From the NCBI RefSeq assembly GCF_000342045.1, contig NZ_AONQ01000028.1, positions 1 through 54,370 of the forward strand: a stretch of 54,370 nucleotides of DNA. Reading direction: 5' to 3'. Numbering within the stretch: the first letter of the stretch is position 1; each line of letters begins with the position of its first letter. The stretch comes from Paramagnetospirillum caucaseum. GTDB lineage: Bacteria; Pseudomonadota; Alphaproteobacteria; Rhodospirillales; Magnetospirillaceae. Under the pieces are notes generated by a model, which ran no database searches, was not told where the DNA came from, and worked only from the letters and a program-made list of their open reading frames with translations. Of the stretch, positions 16,298-24,155 are shown piece by piece. A program made the position numbers and the translations under genes.

Positions 16298-17768
16298 TTA
16301 GTTGATGAAGTCGACGCGGGCCGCGAAGACGCGGAACTGGTTGACCAGATCCGGCGGCACGATGGAGTTGACCCGGTTGACGTTGTTGGTATCGCGCTCC
16401 ACCAGCAATTCGGCCTTGAACTGCTCGATGCTTTCCACCAGGCCCGCGTCCTGCCAGTCGCCGGCCAGGGCGATCAGCTCGTGACGGATATCCTTGGGCC
16501 GCACGATGAATTGGCCGGGGCGAAGCTCGAAGCTGTCGCCGGCCAGCTTGTGGCGGGGGAAGCGCTGGGCGATGCGGGCGCGCATGGAATAGCGCAGGAA
16601 GGCCAGGGTCTTGACCGTCTCCAGCTGCAGATACGAGGTGTCCTCGTAGCCATAGGAATTGCGCTGGTAGCTGGTGATGATGTTGTCGAGGCGGATGGAG
16701 CCGTCGTCGTCGGCCCACCAGGTGGAGATACCGTCCTTCAGCAGCTGCTCGCGGGCGTCCAGGTCGAAGCGGTCGCCCACCGGCGGAGCCAGGATCTGGC
16801 CACGCGGCAACACCAGGGTCTGATAGGGCCGGGCCGGGTCCTGCTTGGCTTCAAAGGCGCAGATGCCGGCCAGGGCCGCCGCCCATTTCCACGGCGACGA
16901 CGGGCTGTTCGTACCCGCCGATATAGGTGAGGTTGGGCGAGTTGCGGGTATTGCCGAAAGTCGCCAGGGCGCCGTAGGTGCCGTGCTTGCCCACATAATA
17001 ATGGGCGTCGGTCATCACCGTGCCGCCCCAGCGCCGCTCGCCGTCGGCCTCCAGCTGGGTGATGTTGTCGGCGTCGGCATAGGGGCAGACGATGTCGGTG
17101 TACCAGTCGCCGGCCACCACGGCCAGGGCGTCGCCCACATCGGGGTCGGCGGTGCCGCCGGCCATGGCGGTGAAGGTGTAGTCCAGACCGGCGGGCGGAG
17201 CCTCCTCCTCGTAATGGCCCACCCGCGCGTCGATGGCGTTGCCGGTGGCGCCCTTCCAGCGGCAGGTCCAGGTGACCACGCCGGCGGCGGAAGTGGCGGT
17301 GACCGGCAGGGCGGGGTCGGCGTTGATGGAAGCCGCCAGGGCGGTCGCCATGGAGGCGACGGCCTGCCCGGCGGCGATGGCGATGCGGATGCGGATGCCG
17401 TCCAGGCGCAGGGTGAAGGTGCCCGAGACGGGAGCGGCGGCGTTGAAGGTGATTCCGCCGCTGGCGGCCAGGGCCGCCGCGTCGTCGGGCAGGGCGATCA
17501 TCCAGGTGTCGATGGAGGTGTTGGCGGCCTTCAAGGCCGCGACCATGGCGTAAAGCTGCGAGCCCTTGCCCACCAGCCCGGCGGCCTCGGTGGGATTGGC
17601 CACGCGTGTGGGCTGGAGCATGGCCACGCTGCCGTTGCTCAGCTTCTGGCCGATCAGCAGGATCTTGACCGGCATGCCCACCAGCTTCTGGCCGGCGCGG
17701 CTGTTGTTGTACTCCACGTACTGGCCGGACGAGCGCAGGTCGATGGGGATGGTGTTGAAGGAGATCAT
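16298..17768 (-). pseudogene. Tail sheath protein gene, split by a one-base frameshift
   Basis: A contractile tail sheath (Mu gp39/gpL-like), about 490 residues when joined. The first part, from ATG 17768, includes IPIDLRSSGQYVEYNNSRA and PNLTYIGGYEQP; this frame stops near 16851. The second part, in the next frame, reads SSPWKWAAALAGICAFEAKQ, DPARPYQTL and on to the true C-terminus ARVDFIN at 16298. The switch lies close to 16895-16905, where one extra base in a CCGTCGTCGCC stretch would explain it. Sheath genes have no known recoding, so this is either an inactivating mutation or a sequencing error. A phage with this lesion would not make contractile tails. Confidence 0.85.
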
Positions 17769-17774
17769 GGGGGA

Positions 17775-18032
17775 CTACTCCTTGGCCTTGCGGGCGGCTT
17801 TGCCGGTTTCCGCCTGGGTGGCTTCCGCCGGGGCGGCCTCGGGCGGGGCGGCCTCGGGCGCCTCACCGGCGGCGATCTCCGCCGCAGTGGTCTCGACCAC
17901 GTCGCCGTGGCGCGCGAGCCGGCGCCAGAACGGGCTGGCGGGGACGCTGGCGCCATGAGCGGGGATGGGACGGCCGGTGGCCGGATCGCGAATCACCAGC
18001 CCTTCGGCCGGCTTCAGGTGCAGAATCTTCAT
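17775..18032 (-). CDS. Mu gp38-like small tail protein (DUF2635)
   Basis: An 85-residue protein. The N-terminus KILHLKPAEGLVIRDP, followed by GRPIPAHGASVPASPFWRRL, is the DUF2635 signature found just before the sheath in Mu-like phages. The second half is an alanine/proline/glutamate-rich linker with a basic end (ARKAKE). Its ATG overlaps the upstream stop (ATGA). Its exact role in tail assembly is not known. Confidence 0.85.
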   Translation of the reverse strand: MKILHLKPAEGLVIRDPATGRPIPAHGASVPASPFWRRLARHGDVVETTAAEIAAGEAPEAAPPEAAPAEATQAETGKAARKAKE

Positions 18033-18655
18033 GGGTTGCTTTCCCTCGGTTTGATCAGGTCGCGGGCGTCGGCCTCGGCGGTCGGCAGAGGCGGCTGGAC
18101 GTTGCCCAGCGGCGGCACGTCCCAGGCCACGTCCAATTCGAGGAATTCGCCCATGGCCTCGTCGGAGACCGGCGACAGATCCTCGTACCAAATGGTAGAA
18201 AAGGAGCAGGCATAGACCGAGATCGAGCGGTTGTTGGATTTGCCGTTGATGACGCTTTGCACCGGGCCGGGCACCAGCCCGTCGATCTGATCGTCGAAGC
18301 CCAGCATCTGCATCTTCAGCAGCTGGCGGATGTCCCAGGCGATCTGGTAGGAGCCGGGCTTGCCGGCGGCGCCCCGCCGCCGCGCGGCCTCGTTGCGGCG
18401 GTTCTGGGCGGCGACGAAGACGGTATAGGTCAGCCGGACCTTCTGGCCTTGCCCGACATCCACACCGGCGCCGATCTCCTTGAGCAACACCAGGGCGCAC
18501 GGAAAGTTGACGGCCGCGCTCGCCAGCTCCTGGTCGGTGTCGAACTCGCCGCCATAGCCGCCGACGGTCAGGGCATAGCCCAGCTTGCCGGCGCCGGTGC
18601 CGGCATGGGCAATGATGCGGTCGATGATCGCCTGTTCGAGGCCGGAGATGATCAC
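18029..18655 (-). CDS. Mu gp37-like tail protein (DUF1834)
   Basis: A 208-residue protein of the DUF1834/gp37 family, which by position takes part in joining or ending the tail. IISGLEQAIIDRI at the start, FPCALVLLKE and VRLTYTVFVAAQNRRNE in the middle, then PGSYQIAWDIRQLL are shared features. It overlaps its neighbours on both sides (ATGA type), and follows the virion morphogenesis gene as in Mu. No membrane segment. Confidence 0.85.
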   Translation of the reverse strand: MIISGLEQAIIDRIIAHAGTGAGKLGYALTVGGYGGEFDTDQELASAAVNFPCALVLLKEIGAGVDVGQGQKVRLTYTVFVAAQNRRNEAARRRGAAGKPGSYQIAWDIRQLLKMQMLGFDDQIDGLVPGPVQSVINGKSNNRSISVYACSFSTIWYEDLSPVSDEAMGEFLELDVAWDVPPLGNVQPPLPTAEADARDLIKPRESNP

Positions 18656-19173
18656 GGCAGCACCTCGCGCAGATAGGCCTGGGCCAGGCCTTCGATCATC
18701 TGTTCATCGGCGGCCGACAGGCCGAGATAGGGCCGCGCCGGGATGGAGACCTTCTTGCCCCGCCCGGCCCTGCCGCCGAACTGGTGGATGGCGCCGTAGG
18801 CCAGACTGGTGCCGATCTCGACACCGGTGCGGCTGGCGCGGAACGTCATGGAATTGCGCAGATGCCCTTCGGCGAACAGGATGCGCAGATTGCCCATGCG
18901 GGCCTGCGTCCCTTTGCGGAATCGCATTTTCTGGGTGTAGACGCGCTTGGTGCCACCGAGACGGCTGATCACCGTATCGGCGGAATGGGGCGCCCAGCGG
19001 CGGCCATCGGGGCCGCTTTGAGTGTCGAAGCGGTTCCGGGTCGAAGTGACCAGGGCCGCGCCGATATCGGTCAGCAACGGCTTCGGGTCGGCCAGACGTT
19101 CGCCCACCTGGCGCAGCAGCGCCTGGACGCGGGCGAGCCCGGAGAAGTCGGAGACCAGGGAGGCGCCGCTCAT
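18652..19173 (-). CDS. Virion morphogenesis protein (Mu gpG-like)
   Basis: A 173-residue member of the phage virion morphogenesis/tail completion family (P2 gpS, Mu gpG). The motif RNRFDTQSGPDGRRWAPHS around residue 50, then GHLRNSMTF and GTSLAYGAIHQFGG, and the IPARPYLGLS signature near residue 148, are diagnostic. In Mu gpG lies next to gpF; here it is instead between gp36- and gp37-like genes, a common variation. It is expected to help head-tail joining. Confidence 0.9.
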   Translation of the reverse strand: MSGASLVSDFSGLARVQALLRQVGERLADPKPLLTDIGAALVTSTRNRFDTQSGPDGRRWAPHSADTVISRLGGTKRVYTQKMRFRKGTQARMGNLRILFAEGHLRNSMTFRASRTGVEIGTSLAYGAIHQFGGRAGRGKKVSIPARPYLGLSAADEQMIEGLAQAYLREVLP

Positions 19174-19595
19174 GGCCAGGTGCCCCCGAGGCCGAACACG
19201 CGCGGCGCGGCGGTGCCCTGTACCCGCCCGCCGGCATTGGCGGGCTCGGGCAAACCGGGCGGCAGATCAAGGACGAACAGGCCCTTGGCGATACGCTCCA
19301 GGGTGGCGATGGCATCCTCGTAATCCACCCGCACCCGGCCATCGGGCTGGTCGGCGGCCAGGCGGTAGCGGGCAATGGCCAGGGCCAGTTGCCGCAGGGA
19401 CTCGGGCACCACCGCCAGCGGCAAGACCGCCACCCGGCCCACATAGCCGTCGATCTCCGCCCCAGCCGCCGCCAGCGCCGCCGACAGCACCGCGTCGTCG
19501 ATGGCGTCGGCGGGCGGGTCGGCGCGGTCGGTGAGCTCGATCAGCTCGACCTCCCCGAACGCGGCGATCATGTCGGCCTTGGTGGCGTAGGTCAT
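19170..19595 (-). CDS. Mu gp36-like head-tail protein (DUF1320)
   Basis: A 141-residue DUF1320 (gp36) protein. The MTYATKADMIAAFGEVELIELTD start and the DGYVGRVAVLPLAVVPESLRQLALAIARY stretch, quoted in part, are family hallmarks. Such proteins resemble head-tail adaptors that sit under the portal. It starts 6 bases after the gp35-like gene and overlaps the virion morphogenesis start. The tail, rich in glycine and proline, is variable. Confidence 0.88.
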   Translation of the reverse strand: MTYATKADMIAAFGEVELIELTDRADPPADAIDDAVLSAALAAAGAEIDGYVGRVAVLPLAVVPESLRQLALAIARYRLAADQPDGRVRVDYEDAIATLERIAKGLFVLDLPPGLPEPANAGGRVQGTAAPRVFGLGGTWP

Positions 19596-19601
19596 GGCCC
19601 G

Positions 19602-20027
19602 TTACCCCTTGGCCTTGGGCCTGGTGGCTGCCTTGGCCTGAGAGGTGCCCTGTTCCACCGTGCTGGCGGGGGCAGCGCCCGTCTTGTCGTTGGCCCCCGT
19701 CTTGTCGTCGGCCAAGGCTGCCTCGGCGGCAGCGGCGCGGGAGAGGGCTACGTCACGTTCGGCCTCGGCCACCTCTGCCCGCCGGGCGGCAGTGGCCAGC
19801 TGTTCATGGAGATCCTTCACCCGGCGGTGCAGATCGTCGGTCTCCACGTCCCGATCGGCGGCAGCGGCGGCGTCCGGCGATTCGGCGAGAGCCTCCCTCC
19901 CGGCCAGGGAGACCATGCCTTGACGCAGCAGTTCGGCGACCTCGGCATCGGGCGCCTCGAAAACCTCTCCCGGCTTGTGGTGGCCGGAGGAAAGGCGGAG
20001 ATGCCCGTGGGCGATATAGCCCGGCAT
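19602..20027 (-). CDS. Mu gp35-like protein with coiled coil
   Basis: A 141-residue protein directly after the major capsid gene. The N-terminal 40 residues (a GHLRLSSGHHKPGEVFEAPD segment) resemble the Mu-like gp35/FluMu N-terminal domain; residues about 60-105 form a strongly charged predicted coiled coil (DLHRRVKDLHEQLATA), and the tail is alanine/lysine rich. The function is unknown, but the position fits Mu gp35. It abuts the capsid stop with no gap. Confidence 0.7.
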   Translation of the reverse strand: MPGYIAHGHLRLSSGHHKPGEVFEAPDAEVAELLRQGMVSLAGREALAESPDAAAAADRDVETDDLHRRVKDLHEQLATAARRAEVAEAERDVALSRAAAAEAALADDKTGANDKTGAAPASTVEQGTSQAKAATRPKAKG

Positions 20028-21011
20028 TTACTTGGTCCCCGCGCCGATGAAGACGAAGCCGGCCAGCATGCCGGTGAGCACCGACTTCTGCTCCCGCAGG
20101 TTCGGGTACTTCCAGCTGCGGGTGTCCTCGTGATAGTAGGGCTGCTCGACCACCAGGCCGTTGACCAGGGTGTAGGTGTAGCCGAAGCTGGGCATGGCGC
20201 GCTGGAAGATGCCGGGCTTGGTCGCCGGATTCTGGGCGGTGGGGTTGACCCAGGCCATGACTGCGTGCGCGCCCCACATATCCTGGAAGCCGTCCAGCCC
20301 GTCATCCCAATAGGTGCGGGTGCCGACGCGGATGGTGTCGATCTCGATCAGCTTGGCGAACTGCTCCAGGGTGATGACGCCCTCGTGCACCGGGAAGCGG
20401 GCCAGAACCTGGGGATGCCGGCGTACCGCCGACCAGGCGCTCGGGCTCAGTACGAAGGTGTTGGGATAGCGGCCGCAGGTGCGGCGCACCGCCTCCTTCG
20501 CCTCGGCGATGTCGGTCAGCGGCTTGGAGTCGTCGTTCCACCACGACGTGAGGTTGGTGTAGGCCAGCTTGTGATTGGCGTCGTAGCTGGCGGCGCTGGT
20601 GGCCAGGGTGGCCTGATCGTGCTCCTGGATCTGGGTCAACACCTCCATGGTCAGGCTGACCGCCCCCTGGCCCAGGTCGATGTTGTGGGCGGCCTGAGCC
20701 TCCTGGGCGATCTCCACCGGGATCTTGGCGGTGATGGCGTCCTGGACCACCGCGTAGTCGTCGGCGGTGTAGCCGAACATCACCTCGGCGATGTGGGCGC
20801 CGGGAGCCCGCTTGGTGCTGTAAAGGCGAAACGCCTCCAGGCCGAAGCGGATGATCTTGCCGGCACGCAGGATCACCGGCACCGAGGGAAACAGCAGGGA
20901 GCCCACGGCATCGGTGTTGGAATAGCCGAGGGCCAGATTGGTGAGGACGGCATCGGCAACGCGAACGTTGCCGGGGCCGACCGGCGAGAGGATGGCGCCG
21001 GGAATGGTCAT
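20028..21011 (-). CDS. Major capsid protein (Mu gpT-like)
   Basis: A 327-residue major head subunit. It occupies the gpT place between the decoration-like protein and gp35. The sequence fits the E-loop/A-domain pattern of HK97-fold capsids: NLALGYSNTDAVGSLLFPSV near residue 30, RCGRYPNTFVLSPSAWSAVR, part-quoted, around residue 180, and WVNPTAQNPATKPGIFQRA near 250. It keeps a typical full length, so no extra domain or N-terminal scaffold is attached. A ribosome site AAGGAGACC precedes the ATG. Confidence 0.88.
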   Translation of the reverse strand: MTIPGAILSPVGPGNVRVADAVLTNLALGYSNTDAVGSLLFPSVPVILRAGKIIRFGLEAFRLYSTKRAPGAHIAEVMFGYTADDYAVVQDAITAKIPVEIAQEAQAAHNIDLGQGAVSLTMEVLTQIQEHDQATLATSAASYDANHKLAYTNLTSWWNDDSKPLTDIAEAKEAVRRTCGRYPNTFVLSPSAWSAVRRHPQVLARFPVHEGVITLEQFAKLIEIDTIRVGTRTYWDDGLDGFQDMWGAHAVMAWVNPTAQNPATKPGIFQRAMPSFGYTYTLVNGLVVEQPYYHEDTRSWKYPNLREQKSVLTGMLAGFVFIGAGTK

Positions 21012-21022
21012 TAACGGTCTCC

Positions 21023-21373
21023 TTAACGGGGCAGCAGCAGGACTTCGACCTTCTGGCCGGCGGCGGACGCGGCCGACAGGGCGCGGCCCAGCGGGCGTTG
21101 GGTCGCGGCGTCGGTGACCGGGATCACCCGGCCGACGGCATCGGTGGTGAGATCGTCGTCGAGATTGAGGGCGGCGCCGGCCTCGGCCAGGGCGGAGCCC
21201 AGCACGTCGATGGTGGCGGCCTGGCCATCGGCGACGCCGTAGCGGGCGATGCCGAGAATCTTCTCGCCGATGGCCGTGGCCTGAGCGCCGCCGGCCTTGA
21301 CGCAGCGCGCCGAGGCGATGGCGCCGGAGGCGGTGACGCTGCGGGTGTAAAGAGAGGTGAAGGTGGGGTGCAA
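21023..21373 (-). CDS. Capsid decoration-like protein (DUF2190-like)
   Basis: A 116-residue beta-rich protein between the protease/scaffold and capsid genes. The pattern ASARCVKAGGAQATAIGEKI, GIARYGVADGQAATIDV and DDDLTTDAVGRVIPVT is like DUF2190 proteins, which decorate or stabilise capsids. It has a good ribosome site (AGGAGG at 21378-21383 as read on its strand) and lies 11 bases before the capsid gene. Decoration is inferred from family and position. Confidence 0.75.
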   Translation of the reverse strand: MHPTFTSLYTRSVTASGAIASARCVKAGGAQATAIGEKILGIARYGVADGQAATIDVLGSALAEAGAALNLDDDLTTDAVGRVIPVTDAATQRPLGRALSAASAAGQKVEVLLLPR

Positions 21374-21383
21374 GGGGACCTCC

Positions 21384-21890
21384 TTACTTCAGGATTGCGG
21401 CCAACGCCGTCGCGTAATCGATTTCGGGATGGGCACGCTGATAGGCGATCGCCCTGGCGTTGATGTCGGCGCTGAGGGGGCTGACCGTGTAGCCGTCGGG
21501 GGCGGCGAAATCGACGGCGCCGGGGTCGCGCTTGCCCTTGTCGAATTCCCCGCGCTCCACCAGCTTGGAGGCCTTGGACAGGCGCGAACGGTAGGCCTGG
21601 CGCGGGGTCAGCTTGACCGTCTTGCCCTCGTCGGCGGCCAGCTCGATCACGGCGGCGCCGTCATCCATGGCGGCCAGTTCGGCCAGGACCGAATCCTTCT
21701 CGCCGGGGGCGAGACGACCCTCGGCGATCAGGCCGTCCACGAAGGCGGCATCGTCCTTCTTGCGGCTGTCGTCCTCGGCGGCGGCCAGGGCCACCGCGCG
21801 GGCATCGACAGTCTTCTCGCGAGCGCCCAACTCGGCTTCGCGCTTGATCAACGCGGCCTCACGGGCCGCCAGATCCTCTTGGGTCCCCAT
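21384..21890 (-). CDS. Scaffold protein from internal start (Mu gpZ-like)
   Basis: An in-frame internal ATG at 21890 begins MGTQEDLAAREAALIKRE and would make a 168-residue scaffold identical to the C-terminus of the protease protein. A strong GGAGG lies 4 bases upstream of it, within coding sequence and better than the ribosome site of the full-length gene. Mu is known to make its scaffold Z from such an internal start in gene I. The helical, charged sequence and EFDKGKRDPGAVDF region fit a scaffold. Confidence 0.7.
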   Translation of the reverse strand: MGTQEDLAAREAALIKREAELGAREKTVDARAVALAAAEDDSRKKDDAAFVDGLIAEGRLAPGEKDSVLAELAAMDDGAAVIELAADEGKTVKLTPRQAYRSRLSKASKLVERGEFDKGKRDPGAVDFAAPDGYTVSPLSADINARAIAYQRAHPEIDYATALAAILK

Positions 21891-22571
21891 GGGGCCTCCA
21901 TTGTCGGGAGTGGAAAAACTGGTGGTGGGCGCGGCCCGCTCCTCGGCCTGGGTATCGGCCTCGATGCCGGCAGCGGTGGAGCGCAGATCCTCGGCCACAT
22001 AGGCGGGCATGATCTTATCGGCGGCCTCGACGCCCTGCTCCTGGATCAGCCAGTCGCGGAAACGGCCGAAACCGTTGGCGATAGAGCGAAAGGCCCAGGG
22101 CATCCGCCAGTCGGCGGCGCACAGATCGATGACGACGGCATCGTCGTCCCCCTCGCCGAAGGCGATGGGCTTGAGGCCCGGCACCGCCGGGGCGCGGGCG
22201 CCCAGCAGGCCGAGATGCTTGGGGTAGTGCGAGCCCGGCTTGGGGTTACCCCGCGATGCCGGGCGATAGAACGACAGCGAGCGGTGCTTGTAGCGCCCGG
22301 CCTGGAGGCTGGCGGCGAAATCGGGATCGACCCCGTCCAGGTCGCACAGCAGCACCTCGCCATCGACCCGCAGGTTGCGCATCCAGCCATAGGCGGGATC
22401 GTCCATCTTGGGATGGCCCACCACCGCCGGGGCGTCGCGCAGGGCCGGATCATAGGCGGCGGCCAGTTCGATCATGTCGGCCGTGGTCACAGTCACCTGG
22501 CGGCCATTGGCGTCGGCATAGGTACCGGGCCGCAGGATCTCGACGGCTTCAAGGGTAAGGGTGTCGGCCAA
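21384..22571 (-). CDS. Head maturation protease and scaffold (Mu gpI-like)
   Basis: A 395-residue Mu gpI-type protein. The N-terminal half is the prohead protease: GHPKMDDPAYGW (His at about 53), and the HRSLSFY serine motif at about residue 115, are the likely catalytic positions. The C-terminal half (after residue 228) is a charged helical region of scaffold type, ending in AHPEIDYATALAAILK. In Mu the scaffold Z is also made from an internal start in the same frame, and a matching site exists here at 21890. The gene is preceded by the only long non-coding gap in the head region. Confidence 0.9.
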   Translation of the reverse strand: MADTLTLEAVEILRPGTYADANGRQVTVTTADMIELAAAYDPALRDAPAVVGHPKMDDPAYGWMRNLRVDGEVLLCDLDGVDPDFAASLQAGRYKHRSLSFYRPASRGNPKPGSHYPKHLGLLGARAPAVPGLKPIAFGEGDDDAVVIDLCAADWRMPWAFRSIANGFGRFRDWLIQEQGVEAADKIMPAYVAEDLRSTAAGIEADTQAEERAAPTTSFSTPDNGGPMGTQEDLAAREAALIKREAELGAREKTVDARAVALAAAEDDSRKKDDAAFVDGLIAEGRLAPGEKDSVLAELAAMDDGAAVIELAADEGKTVKLTPRQAYRSRLSKASKLVERGEFDKGKRDPGAVDFAAPDGYTVSPLSADINARAIAYQRAHPEIDYATALAAILK

Positions 22572-22922
22572 GGGTGCGCCCCCGCATCGGGAAAACCATG
22601 CGGATCAGGCTAGGGGCTGCGGTCTTGGAGGGTAACCCTGAGGGATTTCAGGGCCGGGCGGCATGGGGGATGCGCGCCTCATTGTTGCCCTGGTTTTCCC
22701 GCCCGCGCAATCCCCAACCCCGCCTGCCTGGACGCATGCCCATTGCCGCGCCTCTAACGGGGGTCTAACGGGGGGGTGGACGGCAGGGCCTTGCCCACGG
22801 ACCCGGAATTGATTTCGCCCGCCAGCGGCGCTATGATGGGCGCACGACGGCGCTGGTCGGGAGTGGCTCCGACAACCATCGCCCGGCGCTCCGCCGGCCA
22901 CCTCGGCGAGGGCCCCACCTCA
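22572..22922. promoter_or_regulatory. Non-coding gap before protease gene, likely late promoter region
   Basis: These 351 bases hold no convincing gene. They contain a tandem 11-base repeat TCTAACGGGGG (22753-22763 and 22764-22774) and an inverted repeat CCCTGA-gggatt-TCAGGG (22636-22653) about 65 bases before the protease ATG. In Mu a late promoter lies upstream of gene I and needs the activator C, so these may be promoter elements. Confidence 0.45.
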
Positions 22923-24155
22923 CTATCTCCCATACAACAGTTTGCCGATCCGGGACCGGTCCAATTGCTTGGGCTTGTCCGAGGGCACGAAGGTCCAGGC
23001 CTCCAGCCGCCCCTTGTTGGCCTGGGCCACCAGGGTCAACGCCCCCTTGTCGGTATCGACCACCTTGATGATCCGCTTGCGCAGCTCGACCTTGCCGGTG
23101 CCCTTGTGCCGCTCGAAGGCCATCCAGATTTCGAAGGGATCGGCCAGCAGGTCGGGCAGATAGGGCAGCCAACCAGCCCGCCGAGGGTCCACATGGGCGG
23201 CCAGGGAGGCGGCATCCACCAGCACGCGGCTGCCATCGGGCAGCGCGAAGACCCGCTCCGGCCCGCCGATCACCTGGGTGATGATGCGGGACAGATCGTC
23301 GGCGGAGGAGGCCTTGCCCCCCAGCAGCGCCTTGCTCGCTGGATCGAGCCGGGGCTTGTCCACCGGGACCAGGGCCGGGCGATTGGCGGTGACGCGGTCA
23401 CCGGGGGTCAGCACCTCCCAGGCGTCTCGCTTGGCCTGGCGCCACTGCTCCATGACCTGGTCGTTGAGCCTGTGGCCGAAGGCGGCCTCGCCGGGATTGT
23501 AGTCGAAGCCGGGGCCGATGCCCTTGGGCACGCTGACGGTCATGGGGCCGGACGGCGTATTGATGGTGTGCGTCACCATGGGGTCGGGGGGCGGATCGTC
23601 GGATATGGCCCAGCCGGCCAGCTTGGCGACCCTGGCCGACAGCACGTCCACCTGGCAGTGGCACCCCCAGTCGTTGATGGGCCAATGCGTGCCCCACCAG
23701 GCATGCGACAGGGGCAAGGTGGTGCCGTGCCAGGCCTTGTGCTCCTTGCGCTCGTGGTCGCTGGGGTTATGGCGGTAGCGGCCCACCGGATCATCCAGGC
23801 CCTTGGCCTGTTCCCAGCGCCCGGCATTGTAGGCCTGGGACAGGTTGGTGTTGTAGATCACCGCTGACCGCCAGCCGCGCGAGCCGTTGTAGCTCCAGCC
23901 GTGACTCGCCACCAGGCGGTCGAAATCCTTGCGGAAGTCGGCGAGCGTCCGGCCCTCGGCCAGGGCCTTGCCGATGGCCTGGTGAAAGCCGGTGACCAGT
24001 TCGTCGGTGGCGGCGCCGGCCACGATGAAGCCGCGCCCATGCTCGCGCCCCTTGATGTCCGTCCAGGACTTGGACGGCAGCGCCAGCTTGTTGCGGTGAT
24101 AGTCGATGGCCTCGGCGAAATCCACGCCCTGGCCGGTGGTGCCGTCACCGGCCAT
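22923..24155 (-). CDS. Mu gpF-like head protein with C-terminal PBECR-type nuclease domain
   Basis: A 410-residue head morphogenesis protein (Mu gp30/F, SPP1 gp7 type). The family core is at about residues 60-185, with RTLADFRKDFDRLV, the SAVIYNTNLSQAYNAGRWEQ helix, and HWPINDWGCHCQVDVLS. The last 140 residues form a separate domain (VIGGPERVFALPDGSRVLVDAASLA, in part, then GWLPYLPDLLADPFEIW and RLEAWTFVPSDK) that resembles the phage Barnase/EndoU/ColicinE5/RelE-like (PBECR) nuclease domains fused to such proteins. Mu gpF is packaged in the head, so this domain may be delivered into the host. Nuclease activity is inferred. Confidence 0.85.
   Translation of the reverse strand: MAGDGTTGQGVDFAEAIDYHRNKLALPSKSWTDIKGREHGRGFIVAGAATDELVTGFHQAIGKALAEGRTLADFRKDFDRLVASHGWSYNGSRGWRSAVIYNTNLSQAYNAGRWEQAKGLDDPVGRYRHNPSDHERKEHKAWHGTTLPLSHAWWGTHWPINDWGCHCQVDVLSARVAKLAGWAISDDPPPDPMVTHTINTPSGPMTVSVPKGIGPGFDYNPGEAAFGHRLNDQVMEQWRQAKRDAWEVLTPGDRVTANRPALVPVDKPRLDPASKALLGGKASSADDLSRIITQVIGGPERVFALPDGSRVLVDAASLAAHVDPRRAGWLPYLPDLLADPFEIWMAFERHKGTGKVELRKRIIKVVDTDKGALTLVAQANKGRLEAWTFVPSDKPKQLDRSRIGKLLYGR

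Noticed and set aside
16851-16996. Programmed frameshift in the tail sheath gene
   Set aside because: There is no slippery run or stop-codon context that would favour it and no known recoding in sheath genes; mutation or sequencing error is simpler.
22605-22901. Possible gene in the gap before the protease gene
   Set aside because: The translation is proline/arginine rich, has no ribosome site and no recognisable fold; the gap is better read as regulatory.
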